A stretch of DNA of 64,000 nucleotides from Candidatus Rubrimentiphilum sp. (GTDB taxonomy: Bacteria > Vulcanimicrobiota > Vulcanimicrobiia > Vulcanimicrobiales > Vulcanimicrobiaceae): positions 268,882 through 332,881 of the forward strand of contig DASTDE010000003.1 of NCBI GenBank assembly GCA_035710515.1. The letters run 5' to 3'. Below the pieces are notes generated by a model that saw nothing but the letters and a program-made list of their open reading frames with translations, had not been told where the DNA came from and ran no database searches. Shown here piece by piece: positions 34,243-43,443 of this stretch (position 1 is the first letter of the stretch; every line of letters starts with the position of its first letter). The translations under genes were made by a program, and so were the position numbers.

Positions 34243-35230
34243 CGTTGAGAATGTCGCGCACGCTCTGATACGGGTAGCCAACTTTTTCATTCAGACTGTC
34301 GTACCAGGCCAACGTGACAAGATCGCGCAGCTCGTCCGCGCCGCGCGCTAACTGCGTTGCGGTAAACGAGATCGCCTGCGGCGTCCCCTGCGCGAAACCG
34401 CCCGCTTTTTCGATGTCGTACAACGGCCCGACGGCTTGCAACGATCCATTGATGTAATCGGCGACGTTCGCCATGATTTGGTCTTGCGTGAGCAGGGCCG
34501 CCGGCGCTGTTATCGTTGAGGGCTTCATATATTGAAGGGCAAGGCCCGGGCTGAGATACTTGTCGACAAACGTGCTTTCGAAGAACGAGTGCGTCTCGTA
34601 CGACATCGTATAGCCGTTGGGGTTCGGATACTTCCCCCAACCGTTGTAATGGATCGTGACGTGCAGCGGCTGGGACGCGTCCTCGACGAAATGTCCCCAC
34701 ACGCCGATGTCGCGCAGAATCAGTTGTTGGTCGATTGCCCGGTTCGTGGCCGCTTCTACGCGCATGGGAGGCGGCGAAGCGTGGCTGGCGCGATAGTTAT
34801 CGACACGCCAGTACGCGAAGTCGTCCCGGAGCTGCTGCCAGCCTTCCACGATCGCGTACGGTGAATAGCCCTGTTTGTACTGGTCGGTGCCCGCTGTTCG
34901 CAACGCCGTGTCGTACGCCTCGCGCGTCGGCGGCATTTTTTGTAGCGACACGACGCCGGCGATCATGCCGTTGTCGTCCAAATCGATGTAATGCCCGGGG
35001 TCATTTTCGGCGTCCCATGCCGTGCCTGAACCCTTGAGCCGGTCCAATTCCGGGCCGAGATACATGATCTCGTACTGCGCGGAAATGGTGCGCAAAAAGG
35101 CCGGCAAAACAGATGGAAATCTCGAGCCCGCGAGTTGCCCGATGATTTCGTGCCCCTTCGTCCCCCACGCGAATGCGGGCGTCGGCAAGAAGAACAGCGT
35201 GGCAGTAATAAACGCGGCGATCCGTTTCAT
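34211..35230 (-). CDS. S1/P1-type nuclease
   Basis: 339 residues with a signal peptide (FITATLFFLPTPAFA). Cleavage leaves Trp first (WGTKGHEIIG), whose amino group and side chain ligate zinc in this family. Further ligands lie in WGHFVEDASQPLHVT (His, Asp, His). The enzyme would cleave single-stranded nucleic acid and release 3'-nucleotides in the periplasm. The start overlaps the dinG stop (ATGA). Confidence 0.85.
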   Translation of the reverse strand: MKRIAAFITATLFFLPTPAFAWGTKGHEIIGQLAGSRFPSVLPAFLRTISAQYEIMYLGPELDRLKGSGTAWDAENDPGHYIDLDDNGMIAGVVSLQKMPPTREAYDTALRTAGTDQYKQGYSPYAIVEGWQQLRDDFAYWRVDNYRASHASPPPMRVEAATNRAIDQQLILRDIGVWGHFVEDASQPLHVTIHYNGWGKYPNPNGYTMSYETHSFFESTFVDKYLSPGLALQYMKPSTITAPAALLTQDQIMANVADYINGSLQAVGPLYDIEKAGGFAQGTPQAISFTATQLARGADELRDLVTLAWYDSLNEKVGYPYQSVRDILNGAPPPKGSSD

Positions 35231-37134
35231 GCGTTAAAGAACTCCGTCAGCTCGTCCAGGTGTGTAATGCGGGTGGCGGGCGGCAACGCCTGCAAAATGA
35301 GCGCGCCGTAGCGCGATGAAGCCGCACGGCCGTCGAGCAACGCAACCATGCCGCGGTCGGTCTTGCTGCGTACGAGCCGGCCGAAGCCCTGCTTGAGCCG
35401 CACGATTGCCGAGGGGATCATATAGTGGTCGAAGCCGCTCAACCCGCGCGCTTCCAATGCTTCGATCCGCGCCTGCACGAGGGGATCGCCGGGCGACGGA
35501 AACGGTAGCCGGTCGATGATCACGCACGAGAGCTGCTCGCCGACCACGTCGATGCCCTCCCAAAACGTGCCGGTCGCAAAAAGCACGGCATTAGGCGTCT
35601 TGCGAAACCAGTCCAGCAAATGCATGCGCGGGAGCTCACCCTGCAAGCGTATCGGAAAGGCGACGCGCTCGCGCAGCAGCGCGTACACTTCCCGCAAGCG
35701 CGCGTGCGACGTGAAGAGCACGAACGCTCGTCCGCGGCTGCGATCCAAACATTCCTCGATGAGCGGCGCCGCGAGTACCGCAAAGTTCGGCGTCTTTGGA
35801 TTCAGCTCGGGCGGCGCGACATAGAGCCGGGCCTGCGAGGGGTAGTCGAACGGCGAGGGCGCGATCAGTTCCTGCGCGTCGCCAATCCCGAGCGAGCGCT
35901 TCAAGAATTCAAACGCTTCTTCTCTCGAGCCGTTGTCGGCGATCGTCGCGCTGGTGAGGACGACGCTTTGCGTGCGCTCGAAGAGCATGCCGCGTAAATA
36001 CTCGGAGATATCATACGGCGCGCTATTCAGTTGGTACGACGCGTCCGCATCACCGCGTTCGACCCAGGCGATGGCGGTGTCGCTGGGCGCTTGCGCGCGC
36101 TCGATCGTCGCTTCATGCGCCAGAATCGCTCGCATCGCCAGATCGCGCCGCCGCTCGGCCTCGGCTTCGTTCGCCGGCTTCTTCTTGAGTGCGTCGTGCC
36201 AATTCGCATAGAGCCAGTTCTCGAGCTTGTACAGCGAGTCGCGCAGCGTTTCAAGCGCCGGCCACGCCTCTTCGTTCGCATGCAGCGGGTAACGATCTCC
36301 CGGCACACGCGCCAGCGTCGACTCGAGGCCGCGCAATCCGCGTTCGAAATCCGCATCGAACGACGCGGGAACAGCATAAGAGCGGTGCAGTTTGCGCAGC
36401 ATGCGATTAATCGTGCCGCGCGAGAGCGTCGCCGTCAGCGCAGCGGTGGCCCAGCGTTCGCATTGGTGCGCTTCATCGAGCACCACAAAATCGTATGGCG
36501 GCAACAGGCCGCCGCCCATCGCGAGGTCGAGAAAGAACAGCGCGTGGTTGACGATGACGATGTCCGCGAATTTGGCTTCGTCGCGCTTCTTAAAGAAAAA
36601 GCACTCGCGGAAGTGCTCGCAGTACTCGCCGACGCAATCGTCGGCGTCGGCGTCGAGTTGCTCCCATTCATCGCCCGAGGGTAGGAACGGCAACTCCGCG
36701 CGGTCGCCGGTTTGCGTGCGCGCGCCCCACTCCCAAATCTGCTGCATCGTGCGGGAGGGCGCGAGCAGCCGGTCCGCGCGCATGTTTTCGAGCTTCTGCT
36801 TGCACAAATAGTGGTTGCGGCCTTTGAGCAGCGTAACGCGCGCGGGAATATCGAGCGCGCGCGTGACCAGCGGGATATCTTTATGGTAGAGCTGCTCTTG
36901 CAGCGCGATCGTCCCCGTCGAAATGACTATCTTCTTACCGCTGCGCAGTGCGGGGACCAAATAGGCCAGCGATTTGCCGACGCCGGTGCCGGCTTCGACG
37001 ATCGTGTGCATGCCTTCCAAAAAACCGCGCTCGATGAGCTGCGCCATCTGCAGCTGGCCGGGACGCGCTTCAAAGCCCGACAGCGCCTGCTCGATCGGGC
37101 CGCCCGGCGCGAAGACCTCGTCGATGGCCGTCAC
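35227..37134 (-). CDS. dinG: ATP-dependent helicase, DinG/XPD family
   Basis: 635 residues of superfamily 2. Walker A is EAGTGVGKSLAYLVP, the DEAH box LDEAHQCE, and motif VI QGFGRLVRSKTDRGM. Four Cys around YLCKQ and GEYCEHFRECFF are placed as in the 4Fe-4S domain of XPD-like helicases. It unwinds DNA 5' to 3' and resolves R-loops or damaged forks. It is in an ATGA-coupled chain with the rhomboid and nuclease genes. Confidence 0.92.
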   Translation of the reverse strand: MTAIDEVFAPGGPIEQALSGFEARPGQLQMAQLIERGFLEGMHTIVEAGTGVGKSLAYLVPALRSGKKIVISTGTIALQEQLYHKDIPLVTRALDIPARVTLLKGRNHYLCKQKLENMRADRLLAPSRTMQQIWEWGARTQTGDRAELPFLPSGDEWEQLDADADDCVGEYCEHFRECFFFKKRDEAKFADIVIVNHALFFLDLAMGGGLLPPYDFVVLDEAHQCERWATAALTATLSRGTINRMLRKLHRSYAVPASFDADFERGLRGLESTLARVPGDRYPLHANEEAWPALETLRDSLYKLENWLYANWHDALKKKPANEAEAERRRDLAMRAILAHEATIERAQAPSDTAIAWVERGDADASYQLNSAPYDISEYLRGMLFERTQSVVLTSATIADNGSREEAFEFLKRSLGIGDAQELIAPSPFDYPSQARLYVAPPELNPKTPNFAVLAAPLIEECLDRSRGRAFVLFTSHARLREVYALLRERVAFPIRLQGELPRMHLLDWFRKTPNAVLFATGTFWEGIDVVGEQLSCVIIDRLPFPSPGDPLVQARIEALEARGLSGFDHYMIPSAIVRLKQGFGRLVRSKTDRGMVALLDGRAASSRYGALILQALPPATRITHLDELTEFFNA

Positions 37135-37763
37135 GACTCGAGTTGCGACTCGTATTCAGCGCCGGTCGTCGGGTCGAACACGCGCGTGCGAACCGGCTGC
37201 GGCGGCCAAAAAATCACAAGCGTCAGCAAGAACCCGGTAATCAGACCGCCGATGTGTGCTTGCCAAGAAATTCCCGGAAATGAAAATGAGAAGACCAGAT
37301 TCAGAATGAGAATCCCGATATTCGACCGTACGAGTTCGCCGCCACGGTGGCCCAACTTTAACCCGATCGCGAAGAGTGCACCGAACAAGCCGAAAATCGC
37401 GCCGCTGGCGCCCAGCGTCCCCGCGAGTGGCGGCGAAAACAGAACCACGCCGACACCTGCACCGATGATCGAAGCTATATAGATGAACAACATGCGCGGA
37501 GAACCGAGCACCGCTTCGATAAATCGCCCCAGCCAGAAAAGCGAGAGCATGTTCACGCCGATATGGATAATGCTGCCGTGGAGAAATGCGGACGTGAAGA
37601 ACCGGTAATATTGATGATATTGCGTGATAGCGATTGGCGCCAGCAGCCCGTCGTTGATTCGCGAATTGTTGGGAATGTTTCCGGACAGCACGCCGGATCC
37701 GCCGACGGAAATTTCCCACAAGAAGCCCACGATGTTGAGAACGATCAGCAATCGCGTAATCAA
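37131..37763 (-). CDS. Rhomboid-family intramembrane serine protease
   Basis: 210 residues with six transmembrane helices. GTLGASGAIFGLFGALF contains the catalytic Ser (GASG) and SWQAHIGGLITGF the catalytic His; FTSAFLHGSIIHIGVNML is the conserved HxxxxHxxxN loop. It cleaves membrane proteins within the bilayer. Its stop and start overlap the dinG start and the DtxR stop. Confidence 0.92.
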   Translation of the reverse strand: MITRLLIVLNIVGFLWEISVGGSGVLSGNIPNNSRINDGLLAPIAITQYHQYYRFFTSAFLHGSIIHIGVNMLSLFWLGRFIEAVLGSPRMLFIYIASIIGAGVGVVLFSPPLAGTLGASGAIFGLFGALFAIGLKLGHRGGELVRSNIGILILNLVFSFSFPGISWQAHIGGLITGFLLTLVIFWPPQPVRTRVFDPTTGAEYESQLES

Positions 37764-38425
37764 CCGGCCACCATTACCATGCGCGCGAGTTCGAGCGAGA
37801 TTGCGTGCCGGCGCTTATCGACTTCAACTGTTAATGGACCGCCAAGCGGTGCTTTTTCATGCACGCGCACGCGCGCGCCCGGGCGCAACCCGACATCGCC
37901 GAGATAACGCAGTATCTCGGGAACCTCTTCGGTAACGCCCTGCACCACCGCGTCGCTGCCGACCTCGATCTGCGCGAGCGGAATGCCCGCGCGCTGCGGA
38001 TCGCTTAAATCCTTGGGAGGAATCGGCAATCCGTGCGGACACTCTTTGGGATCTCCCAAGATGTCGATCAGGCGCGCTTCCATTTTTTCGGAGATCGCAT
38101 GTTCCAGCATGCAGGCTTCGGATTGCACTTCATCCCACGGCATGCCGAGCACGTTTGTCAACAAACACTCCGCCAGCCGATGGCGGCGCACGACGCGCAC
38201 CGCGACCGCCAAACCTTTTTGCGTGAGTTTGACTTCGCCGCGCGCAACATATTCCAGATAACCGTCCGAGGCGAGTTTTTTGAGCATGCCCGACACCGAC
38301 GCGGGCGCGACGCCAAGCTCCGAAGCCAGGCCGGAGGTCGTTACGCCCGGACCTTCACGTTCGAGCCGATAGACCGCCTCGAGATACTCCTCGGTCGATT
38401 CGGCGAAATGGCTGTGCCCCGACAT
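37760..38425 (-). CDS. DtxR/MntR-family metal-dependent repressor
   Basis: 221 residues from ATG 38425. The N-terminal winged helix (TEEYLEAVYRLEREGPGVTT, LGVAPASVSGMLKKLASDGY) is followed by the metal-binding dimer domain with SEACMLEHAISEKMEARL. Cys at the position before the Glu-His pair resembles DtxR/IdeR (Fe type) more than MntR. A C-terminal SH3/FeoA domain (ILRYLGDVGLRPGARVRV) is present. It senses Fe(II) or Mn(II). Confidence 0.9.
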   Translation of the reverse strand: MSGHSHFAESTEEYLEAVYRLEREGPGVTTSGLASELGVAPASVSGMLKKLASDGYLEYVARGEVKLTQKGLAVAVRVVRRHRLAECLLTNVLGMPWDEVQSEACMLEHAISEKMEARLIDILGDPKECPHGLPIPPKDLSDPQRAGIPLAQIEVGSDAVVQGVTEEVPEILRYLGDVGLRPGARVRVHEKAPLGGPLTVEVDKRRHAISLELARMVMVAG

Positions 38426-38447
38426 ATCTGAACCTTCGACGCCGGGG

Positions 38448-39494
38448 CTATTGTTCCAGGCTGTATGCCTCCAGGCGCTCTCGCAGCCTGGCTTTGGTTG
38501 CATCGGGAGAAAAACTCGCCTCGATCGCATTGCGCGTGAAGCGGCGCGGCGCATCGTCGCCGGCTACTTCAGCGGCGTACGCGAGCTCGTCTGTCACGCT
38601 GGTCTTAAAGATCGCCGGATCGTCGGCGTCGATGGTGACGATGCAACCGGCGGCATCGAGATCGACCAGCGGATGCGGCGCTTCGCCCAACGCAACGCCG
38701 GTCAAAAAGTTCGACGTCGGGCAAACTTCGAGCGGAATCTTCTTATTGACGAGCAGCTGCACAACGCTCGGGTCCTCGAGCGCGCGAATTCCGTGGCCGA
38801 TTCGTTCGGCGTGCAACACCTCGATCGCAGCGCGCACGCTTGGCGCTCCGGCGCTTTCACCCGCGTGGGCGACGCAGTGCAGCCCGCTCTCGCGCGCGAA
38901 GGCGAAAGACGCTTCGAACAACTCCGGCGGAAAGTGCGCTTCATCGCCTCCAAGTCCAATGCCGACGATACCGAGGTCACGCAGTTCGACCGCGAGCCTG
39001 GCGGTTCGCATCGCGCTCTCTACGCCGAAGTTGCGCGTGAGATCGACGATCAATGCGGTTTCGATGCCGTACGCTTTCCGTGCAGCTTCACGCGCGTCGC
39101 GGATCGCGGCGACGCACGCTCGCACGTCGATCTTTTTATGAAAGAATTGCCACACCGACGGCGAGATAAAGAGTTCGGCGTAAACCACGTTCTGGGCGGT
39201 GGCATCCTCGAGATACTCTTTTGCGAGCAGTCCGTAGTCCGCGGGCTCGGCAAGCGACCGGCTAACGGCAGCAAAGGTCAGCAGAAAGCCCTCGAAATCG
39301 CGAAAGGCGTAAGGATCGCTCGGGTCGGCCGGGGGCTCGTCTTTAGGAAACGGGCCCTTCTCGTGAGGGCGGTAGGTCAGCGCAACCCCGTGCTTGTGCG
39401 CTAGGTTTACGAAGGTCGTAGCGCGCAGCGTCCCCTCCAGGTGGCAATGCAGCTGGACCTTGGGCAACGCGCGCAGGACTTCAGGCGTTAACAT
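38448..39494 (-). CDS. add: Adenosine deaminase
   Basis: 348 residues from ATG 39494; the frame runs on upstream through the tRNA gene, which cannot be coding. Zinc ligands HCH (KVQLHCHLEGTLR), the distal His in HAGES (CVAHAGESAGA), RIGHGIRALE and the catalytic Asp pair (IDADDPAIF) identify the adenosine deaminase family. It converts adenosine to inosine in purine salvage. It may also act on adenine; that cannot be told. Confidence 0.93.
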   Translation of the reverse strand: MLTPEVLRALPKVQLHCHLEGTLRATTFVNLAHKHGVALTYRPHEKGPFPKDEPPADPSDPYAFRDFEGFLLTFAAVSRSLAEPADYGLLAKEYLEDATAQNVVYAELFISPSVWQFFHKKIDVRACVAAIRDAREAARKAYGIETALIVDLTRNFGVESAMRTARLAVELRDLGIVGIGLGGDEAHFPPELFEASFAFARESGLHCVAHAGESAGAPSVRAAIEVLHAERIGHGIRALEDPSVVQLLVNKKIPLEVCPTSNFLTGVALGEAPHPLVDLDAAGCIVTIDADDPAIFKTSVTDELAYAAEVAGDDAPRRFTRNAIEASFSPDATKARLRERLEAYSLEQ

Positions 39495-39514
39495 ACCGTA
39501 TAACACTCTTCCGC

Positions 39515-39591
<77 letters not shown>

Positions 39592-39596
39592 AAACG

Positions 39597-39636
39597 CAGG
39601 TCCAGGAACTACTTAGTTTCTGGACCTGTTGATTTT
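39597..39636 (+). terminator. Rho-independent terminator after tRNA-fMet
   Basis: CAGGTCCAGGAAC (39597-39609) pairs with GTTTCTGGACCTG (39616-39628), 13 bp with one G-U pair and a six-base loop, followed by TTGATTTT. Confidence 0.8.
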
Positions 39637-39684
39637 CCGGCGTGTACTTCTTGGTCCAAATCTGCTGCGGCGCGGCCTAAATCT

Positions 39685-41061
39685 CTAGTTATTCAAATCA
39701 TTGGAAACGCCGCCGATCTTGCCGGCAGCTATGGCTTCTAATCGGCGCTTGAGGCGCCCCAAATAAACGGTTGGACCCTCCAGTAAGGGAATTGCTGGGC
39801 GCTCGCAAGGCTTGACCTGAGCGAGCAACTTCAGTGCAGCCGAGGCGCTATCGATCTGTGGAACGTCAAGTTCCCTGAGCCGGTATGAAACCGGAAAGCT
39901 GTTCTGCCAATTGCTATTATTTTCAATGTAGCGAAGGATGCCGCCAAGGCTGGCCCTGCTCTTCTCGTCAGCAATGAAGCCCGCGTATTTGTCGAGCACT
40001 TGGCCGGGAGACAAATCGGAGCGGCACATTTGCCCGAAAGCATAGATGTTGAGTGATTCAGCCTGGAAAAAAATGGCGTTAGCCACGAGCCCGTCCAGAC
40101 CGATCCGGTGTCCCGTATCGACAAGCGCGCGGATATAACGCGTCTCCGCCGACGATTGACCGCCGGATTCGACATTGTTGGGACTCATGTAGCCCTCATC
40201 GGCCTCGTCTACCAAGAAGTACGGCCATCCTAGGAGCGGCTTGACGCCTCGCGTCCGTAACCTTTGAATGTCGCTCAACGTCGGATAAGGATCCGGCTGA
40301 ATCCCTGCTTTAGAATAAAGCGCTAACGTGAGCGGCCGGTAATAGTTGTGGAGAGGGAAAGCCACTCCGCAATTAAGCCCGAGCAAATCGGACGAAACGA
40401 GGCGACGCGACAGGTTTGCCTCCTGTTGCCAAAAACGCAGGCTGAACGCAGACGGAAAGCCCTCCCATTCCGCCACGCCCCAGAGGTTTACACTGAAGCT
40501 TGCCCCGGGGGCCTCTTCCTTTACAATGTCCTGCACGTGACGACAAAACGTTATGCAGTCATTCAAAGTCGTGCGGCCCTTTGGATCTCCGCCCGGATCC
40601 CCCGGAATTACGATGAAGGCGTCGGCATTCTTCAATAGCGAGACTTCTCGACGTAAGTGCACGAGTCGCTCCGCCAACTTCGGTTGGTCAATCGTACTGA
40701 ACGTCCCGGCATACCCAATCTTGCCGGGCCCTTTCCATTGCTCCATCCCGGCAAGCAGAACGATTCCCACGCGAAAACCCTTCTCGTGCGCGAGATTGAC
40801 GGCGTGAGACATCTGCTCGTAGTAATCAGGTAGAAGGTCGGGACGATAGCGGAATCCGGCTTCGCAAAACTCCAGATAATTGTAACCGCACGCTTTGAAA
40901 AAATCGTATGTGTTCGAATCCTTTGGAGGTAGGTCCGTCGGGAGCGAGCAGTACAACCCAATTGTCTCGAAAGGCGCTCCCTGCGCTGAGGCGCCCGCCG
41001 GGATCAAGAACGGCCCGACTGAAGTGGCTAGGGCAACTTTGAGAAAGCGTCTCCGCTCCAT
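39685..41061 (-). CDS. Tat-exported protein, probable TIM-barrel glycosidase-like
   Basis: 458 residues. A twin-arginine signal (ERRRFLKVALATSVGPFLIPAGASA) indicates folded export. The mature part alternates strands and helices (ETIGLYCSLPTDLP, GYNYLEFCEAGFRYRP, FRVGIVLLAGMEQW, FIVIPGDPGGDPKG) like a beta/alpha barrel, with acidic residues at strand ends. It could act on a polysaccharide, but no known family is recognised. Base composition is clearly lower in GC than that of its neighbours, so it may be acquired. Confidence 0.7.
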   Translation of the reverse strand: MERRRFLKVALATSVGPFLIPAGASAQGAPFETIGLYCSLPTDLPPKDSNTYDFFKACGYNYLEFCEAGFRYRPDLLPDYYEQMSHAVNLAHEKGFRVGIVLLAGMEQWKGPGKIGYAGTFSTIDQPKLAERLVHLRREVSLLKNADAFIVIPGDPGGDPKGRTTLNDCITFCRHVQDIVKEEAPGASFSVNLWGVAEWEGFPSAFSLRFWQQEANLSRRLVSSDLLGLNCGVAFPLHNYYRPLTLALYSKAGIQPDPYPTLSDIQRLRTRGVKPLLGWPYFLVDEADEGYMSPNNVESGGQSSAETRYIRALVDTGHRIGLDGLVANAIFFQAESLNIYAFGQMCRSDLSPGQVLDKYAGFIADEKSRASLGGILRYIENNSNWQNSFPVSYRLRELDVPQIDSASAALKLLAQVKPCERPAIPLLEGPTVYLGRLKRRLEAIAAGKIGGVSNDLNN

Positions 41062-41114
41062 ATCTCCTGGTTTTTTCCTTCACGAATCTTATAGATCCCG
41101 TTGGTCGGTCGCAT

Positions 41115-43367
41115 CTAATTCCCGCCCGGGATCCGCAGGATGCTGTCGCCGTACCATTTGATCTGCAGCGGAATTTTGGCGTCAGCGATGGACTCATCAC
41201 TGACGTTTTTTCCGGTACCGTAGTTTATCTGTACCCCCGGGTCCTTGGGTATGCTGACGAGGACGACCATGCGACTTCCCGGGTGGAATTTCCAACTGGT
41301 AATGCGGCTGCTCGTAAAAGCTAGCCTGGTGCGCTTGCCGGGAACAAGTAAGTGGCGCTGGCTGCGATCCATTACATAACTGGCCCGCGCCTGGTAATTG
41401 GTGACAAACGTGTAATCGCCCCGGGCATTCAGTTCGAAGAAAGCTATGTTAAAGTCGAAATCTCTCTTGTTAGCCGAAAAGTCTAGCATGCCCGAGAATA
41501 CTCCGGTAAATGAAAATCCGCGCTTGAAAGGACCGCTCAAGTACCCAGACGCAAGGTACATATCCAAACCGTTCGCCGGAGGTGTTCGATTGACATCGGA
41601 ACGATCTTTAAAATCCACGGTTTGCAGAACGAAGGAACGCGGCATCGCCTTGTTGCCCAAGCGGTGAAACCTACCGTCCGGGGTTGCGTTAAGCCACAGT
41701 GACAACGCGCTGCCACCCATTGCCGCGATGCTCGGCGCGTGCTTCCACATGTTGGCGCCCATAACTTCGTAGTCGACTTTGTCGCGAAGGATGGCTGGCT
41801 TCTTAGCCCTTTTAAGGACGTAGTCGAACCATTCATAGCGCAATGTCTCGACATCAATGCGAGCGGCAGCGTCGATATCGTATCCGGCTATGTTCGTGAC
41901 ATCCCGTCCCACCGATGACATCGTCCCGCGTTGGGCGCGAATGTGATCATACGGACCCAGCACGAGATATTTTTCGGCGTGCGGACTGTACTTTTGGTAC
42001 TCCGAGAAGTAATAGTATCCACCGACGTTCTGCCCGTTGAGATAGCCATCAACCATCAGAACCGGGATGTGAATGTGCCCGAAGCCCGCCTTGTACGGAA
42101 TGAGTCCCTGCCAATAATGGTCGTAGGACGGATGATCGAGCCACCGGTCCCAGATCGGATTCGGCGTCCCGTCGATGGTGGCCATCGCCCGATACGACTT
42201 GCCGCTGAGGTACCATCTCTTTTGTAGATTTGTCCAGCGCGCCGGATCACCGGCAGAAGTCGCGTCGAGCCATTTTCCGTCGGTGACGTAAAGTGGCCAA
42301 TAGTAGTCCCAACTTTCGAACACATTGGCTTCCATAGGCGTGTCGATTCCCGGCGCGTTACTTACAGCGGTCATGAGCGCCTTGAGATGAAGCGGCAAAC
42401 GCTTAGCTGTGGCCCACTGCGTGAACGAGTTGTAGCTTCCGCCGAACATGCCGACGCGGCCATCGCTCCATGGTTGCGCGGCGATCCAATTGATTATCGC
42501 GGCAGCGTCCGCTCCATCGTGCTCGTAAGGCACGATGTGGGCATCCGGGCTGCAGCCCTTTCCTCGCGTAAACGCGACGGCGCCGACGTAATCGTTTGAT
42601 GCCGACCGGCGTACGTCGGTAAAGGCCGTCGCTTTGTCCGCGTAGATCGTAAATTGCAGCAACGCGGGTAGGCGAATGAGTGAATGACGCGGGCGCGCGA
42701 TCGTTGCGCAGATGTGTGCGCCGTCGGGCGTCTGGATGAGGAAATTCCGGTTAATGATGTAACGCCGCTCGTCGTCCTCCAAGATCAGTGCGCGGGTTAG
42801 CGTATCGAAGCTCTCATACATTTGCGCGAGTTGATAAGCGCGAATCAACGGCACCACATCTTCCAGATGCAGCGGGCTCTCGCCGCGCGCCCGTCGCAGG
42901 GCGTCCGAAAGGGACGATTGGAATGCCGGCGCGCTGAGCTCGAAGCGACGGATCACGACCGCAGCATGGCGATCGTCTAATTTTCCCAATACCTTACGGA
43001 ATTCGCGTTTGAATGCCTCATTGAACGGACGGCCCGCCCTTTCGAGTTTCTTAGCAGCCACGAATATCTCGAACTGCGAGTAGTTCGTGCTCCCCCAAAG
43101 TGAGTGATCGCTCGCCCGGCGAAGCTGCTGGAGCGTCTTCTCAGCGCCATCGTAATCGCCGGCGGTGATTTGAAGGCGAAACAAGTCATCGGGATCTCTG
43201 ACCCTGGCTGAGCCGCCGTGGGCAAGGGCCCCGCGGGCCAGGACGGTCATTGAAGATGCCATCGATGAGGCGCCGCCCGTTGGGAGAACGTAGTCGCGCA
43301 CGGGCGCGGGGGATGCCGCTCCGAGCAGGCCAAACGCGAGAATCGCAAAGAACCTAGTCATTCGCAA
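41115..43367 (-). CDS. CocE/NonD-family serine hydrolase (X-Pro dipeptidyl-peptidase-like)
   Basis: 750 residues with a signal peptide (FAILAFGLLGAASPAP), an N-terminal helical region of about 200 residues, then the S15 alpha/beta hydrolase domain. The nucleophile is in GMFGGSYNSFTQWATA and the family hinge in YVGAVAFTRGKGCSPD. The C-terminal jelly-roll has the usual binding-domain strands (LVPGKRTRLAFTSSR). It would hydrolyse peptides or ester substrates outside the cytoplasm. It starts ten bases from the divergent regulator gene's open frame. Confidence 0.85.
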   Translation of the reverse strand: MRMTRFFAILAFGLLGAASPAPVRDYVLPTGGASSMASSMTVLARGALAHGGSARVRDPDDLFRLQITAGDYDGAEKTLQQLRRASDHSLWGSTNYSQFEIFVAAKKLERAGRPFNEAFKREFRKVLGKLDDRHAAVVIRRFELSAPAFQSSLSDALRRARGESPLHLEDVVPLIRAYQLAQMYESFDTLTRALILEDDERRYIINRNFLIQTPDGAHICATIARPRHSLIRLPALLQFTIYADKATAFTDVRRSASNDYVGAVAFTRGKGCSPDAHIVPYEHDGADAAAIINWIAAQPWSDGRVGMFGGSYNSFTQWATAKRLPLHLKALMTAVSNAPGIDTPMEANVFESWDYYWPLYVTDGKWLDATSAGDPARWTNLQKRWYLSGKSYRAMATIDGTPNPIWDRWLDHPSYDHYWQGLIPYKAGFGHIHIPVLMVDGYLNGQNVGGYYYFSEYQKYSPHAEKYLVLGPYDHIRAQRGTMSSVGRDVTNIAGYDIDAAARIDVETLRYEWFDYVLKRAKKPAILRDKVDYEVMGANMWKHAPSIAAMGGSALSLWLNATPDGRFHRLGNKAMPRSFVLQTVDFKDRSDVNRTPPANGLDMYLASGYLSGPFKRGFSFTGVFSGMLDFSANKRDFDFNIAFFELNARGDYTFVTNYQARASYVMDRSQRHLLVPGKRTRLAFTSSRITSWKFHPGSRMVVLVSIPKDPGVQINYGTGKNVSDESIADAKIPLQIKWYGDSILRIPGGN

Positions 43368-43443
43368 ATCCTACGATATGGTCGAAAGTAAGACCTCAAG
43401 AGCACATCAATTTGATAGATTTTTTCTCTTTCGGGCGGCCGCT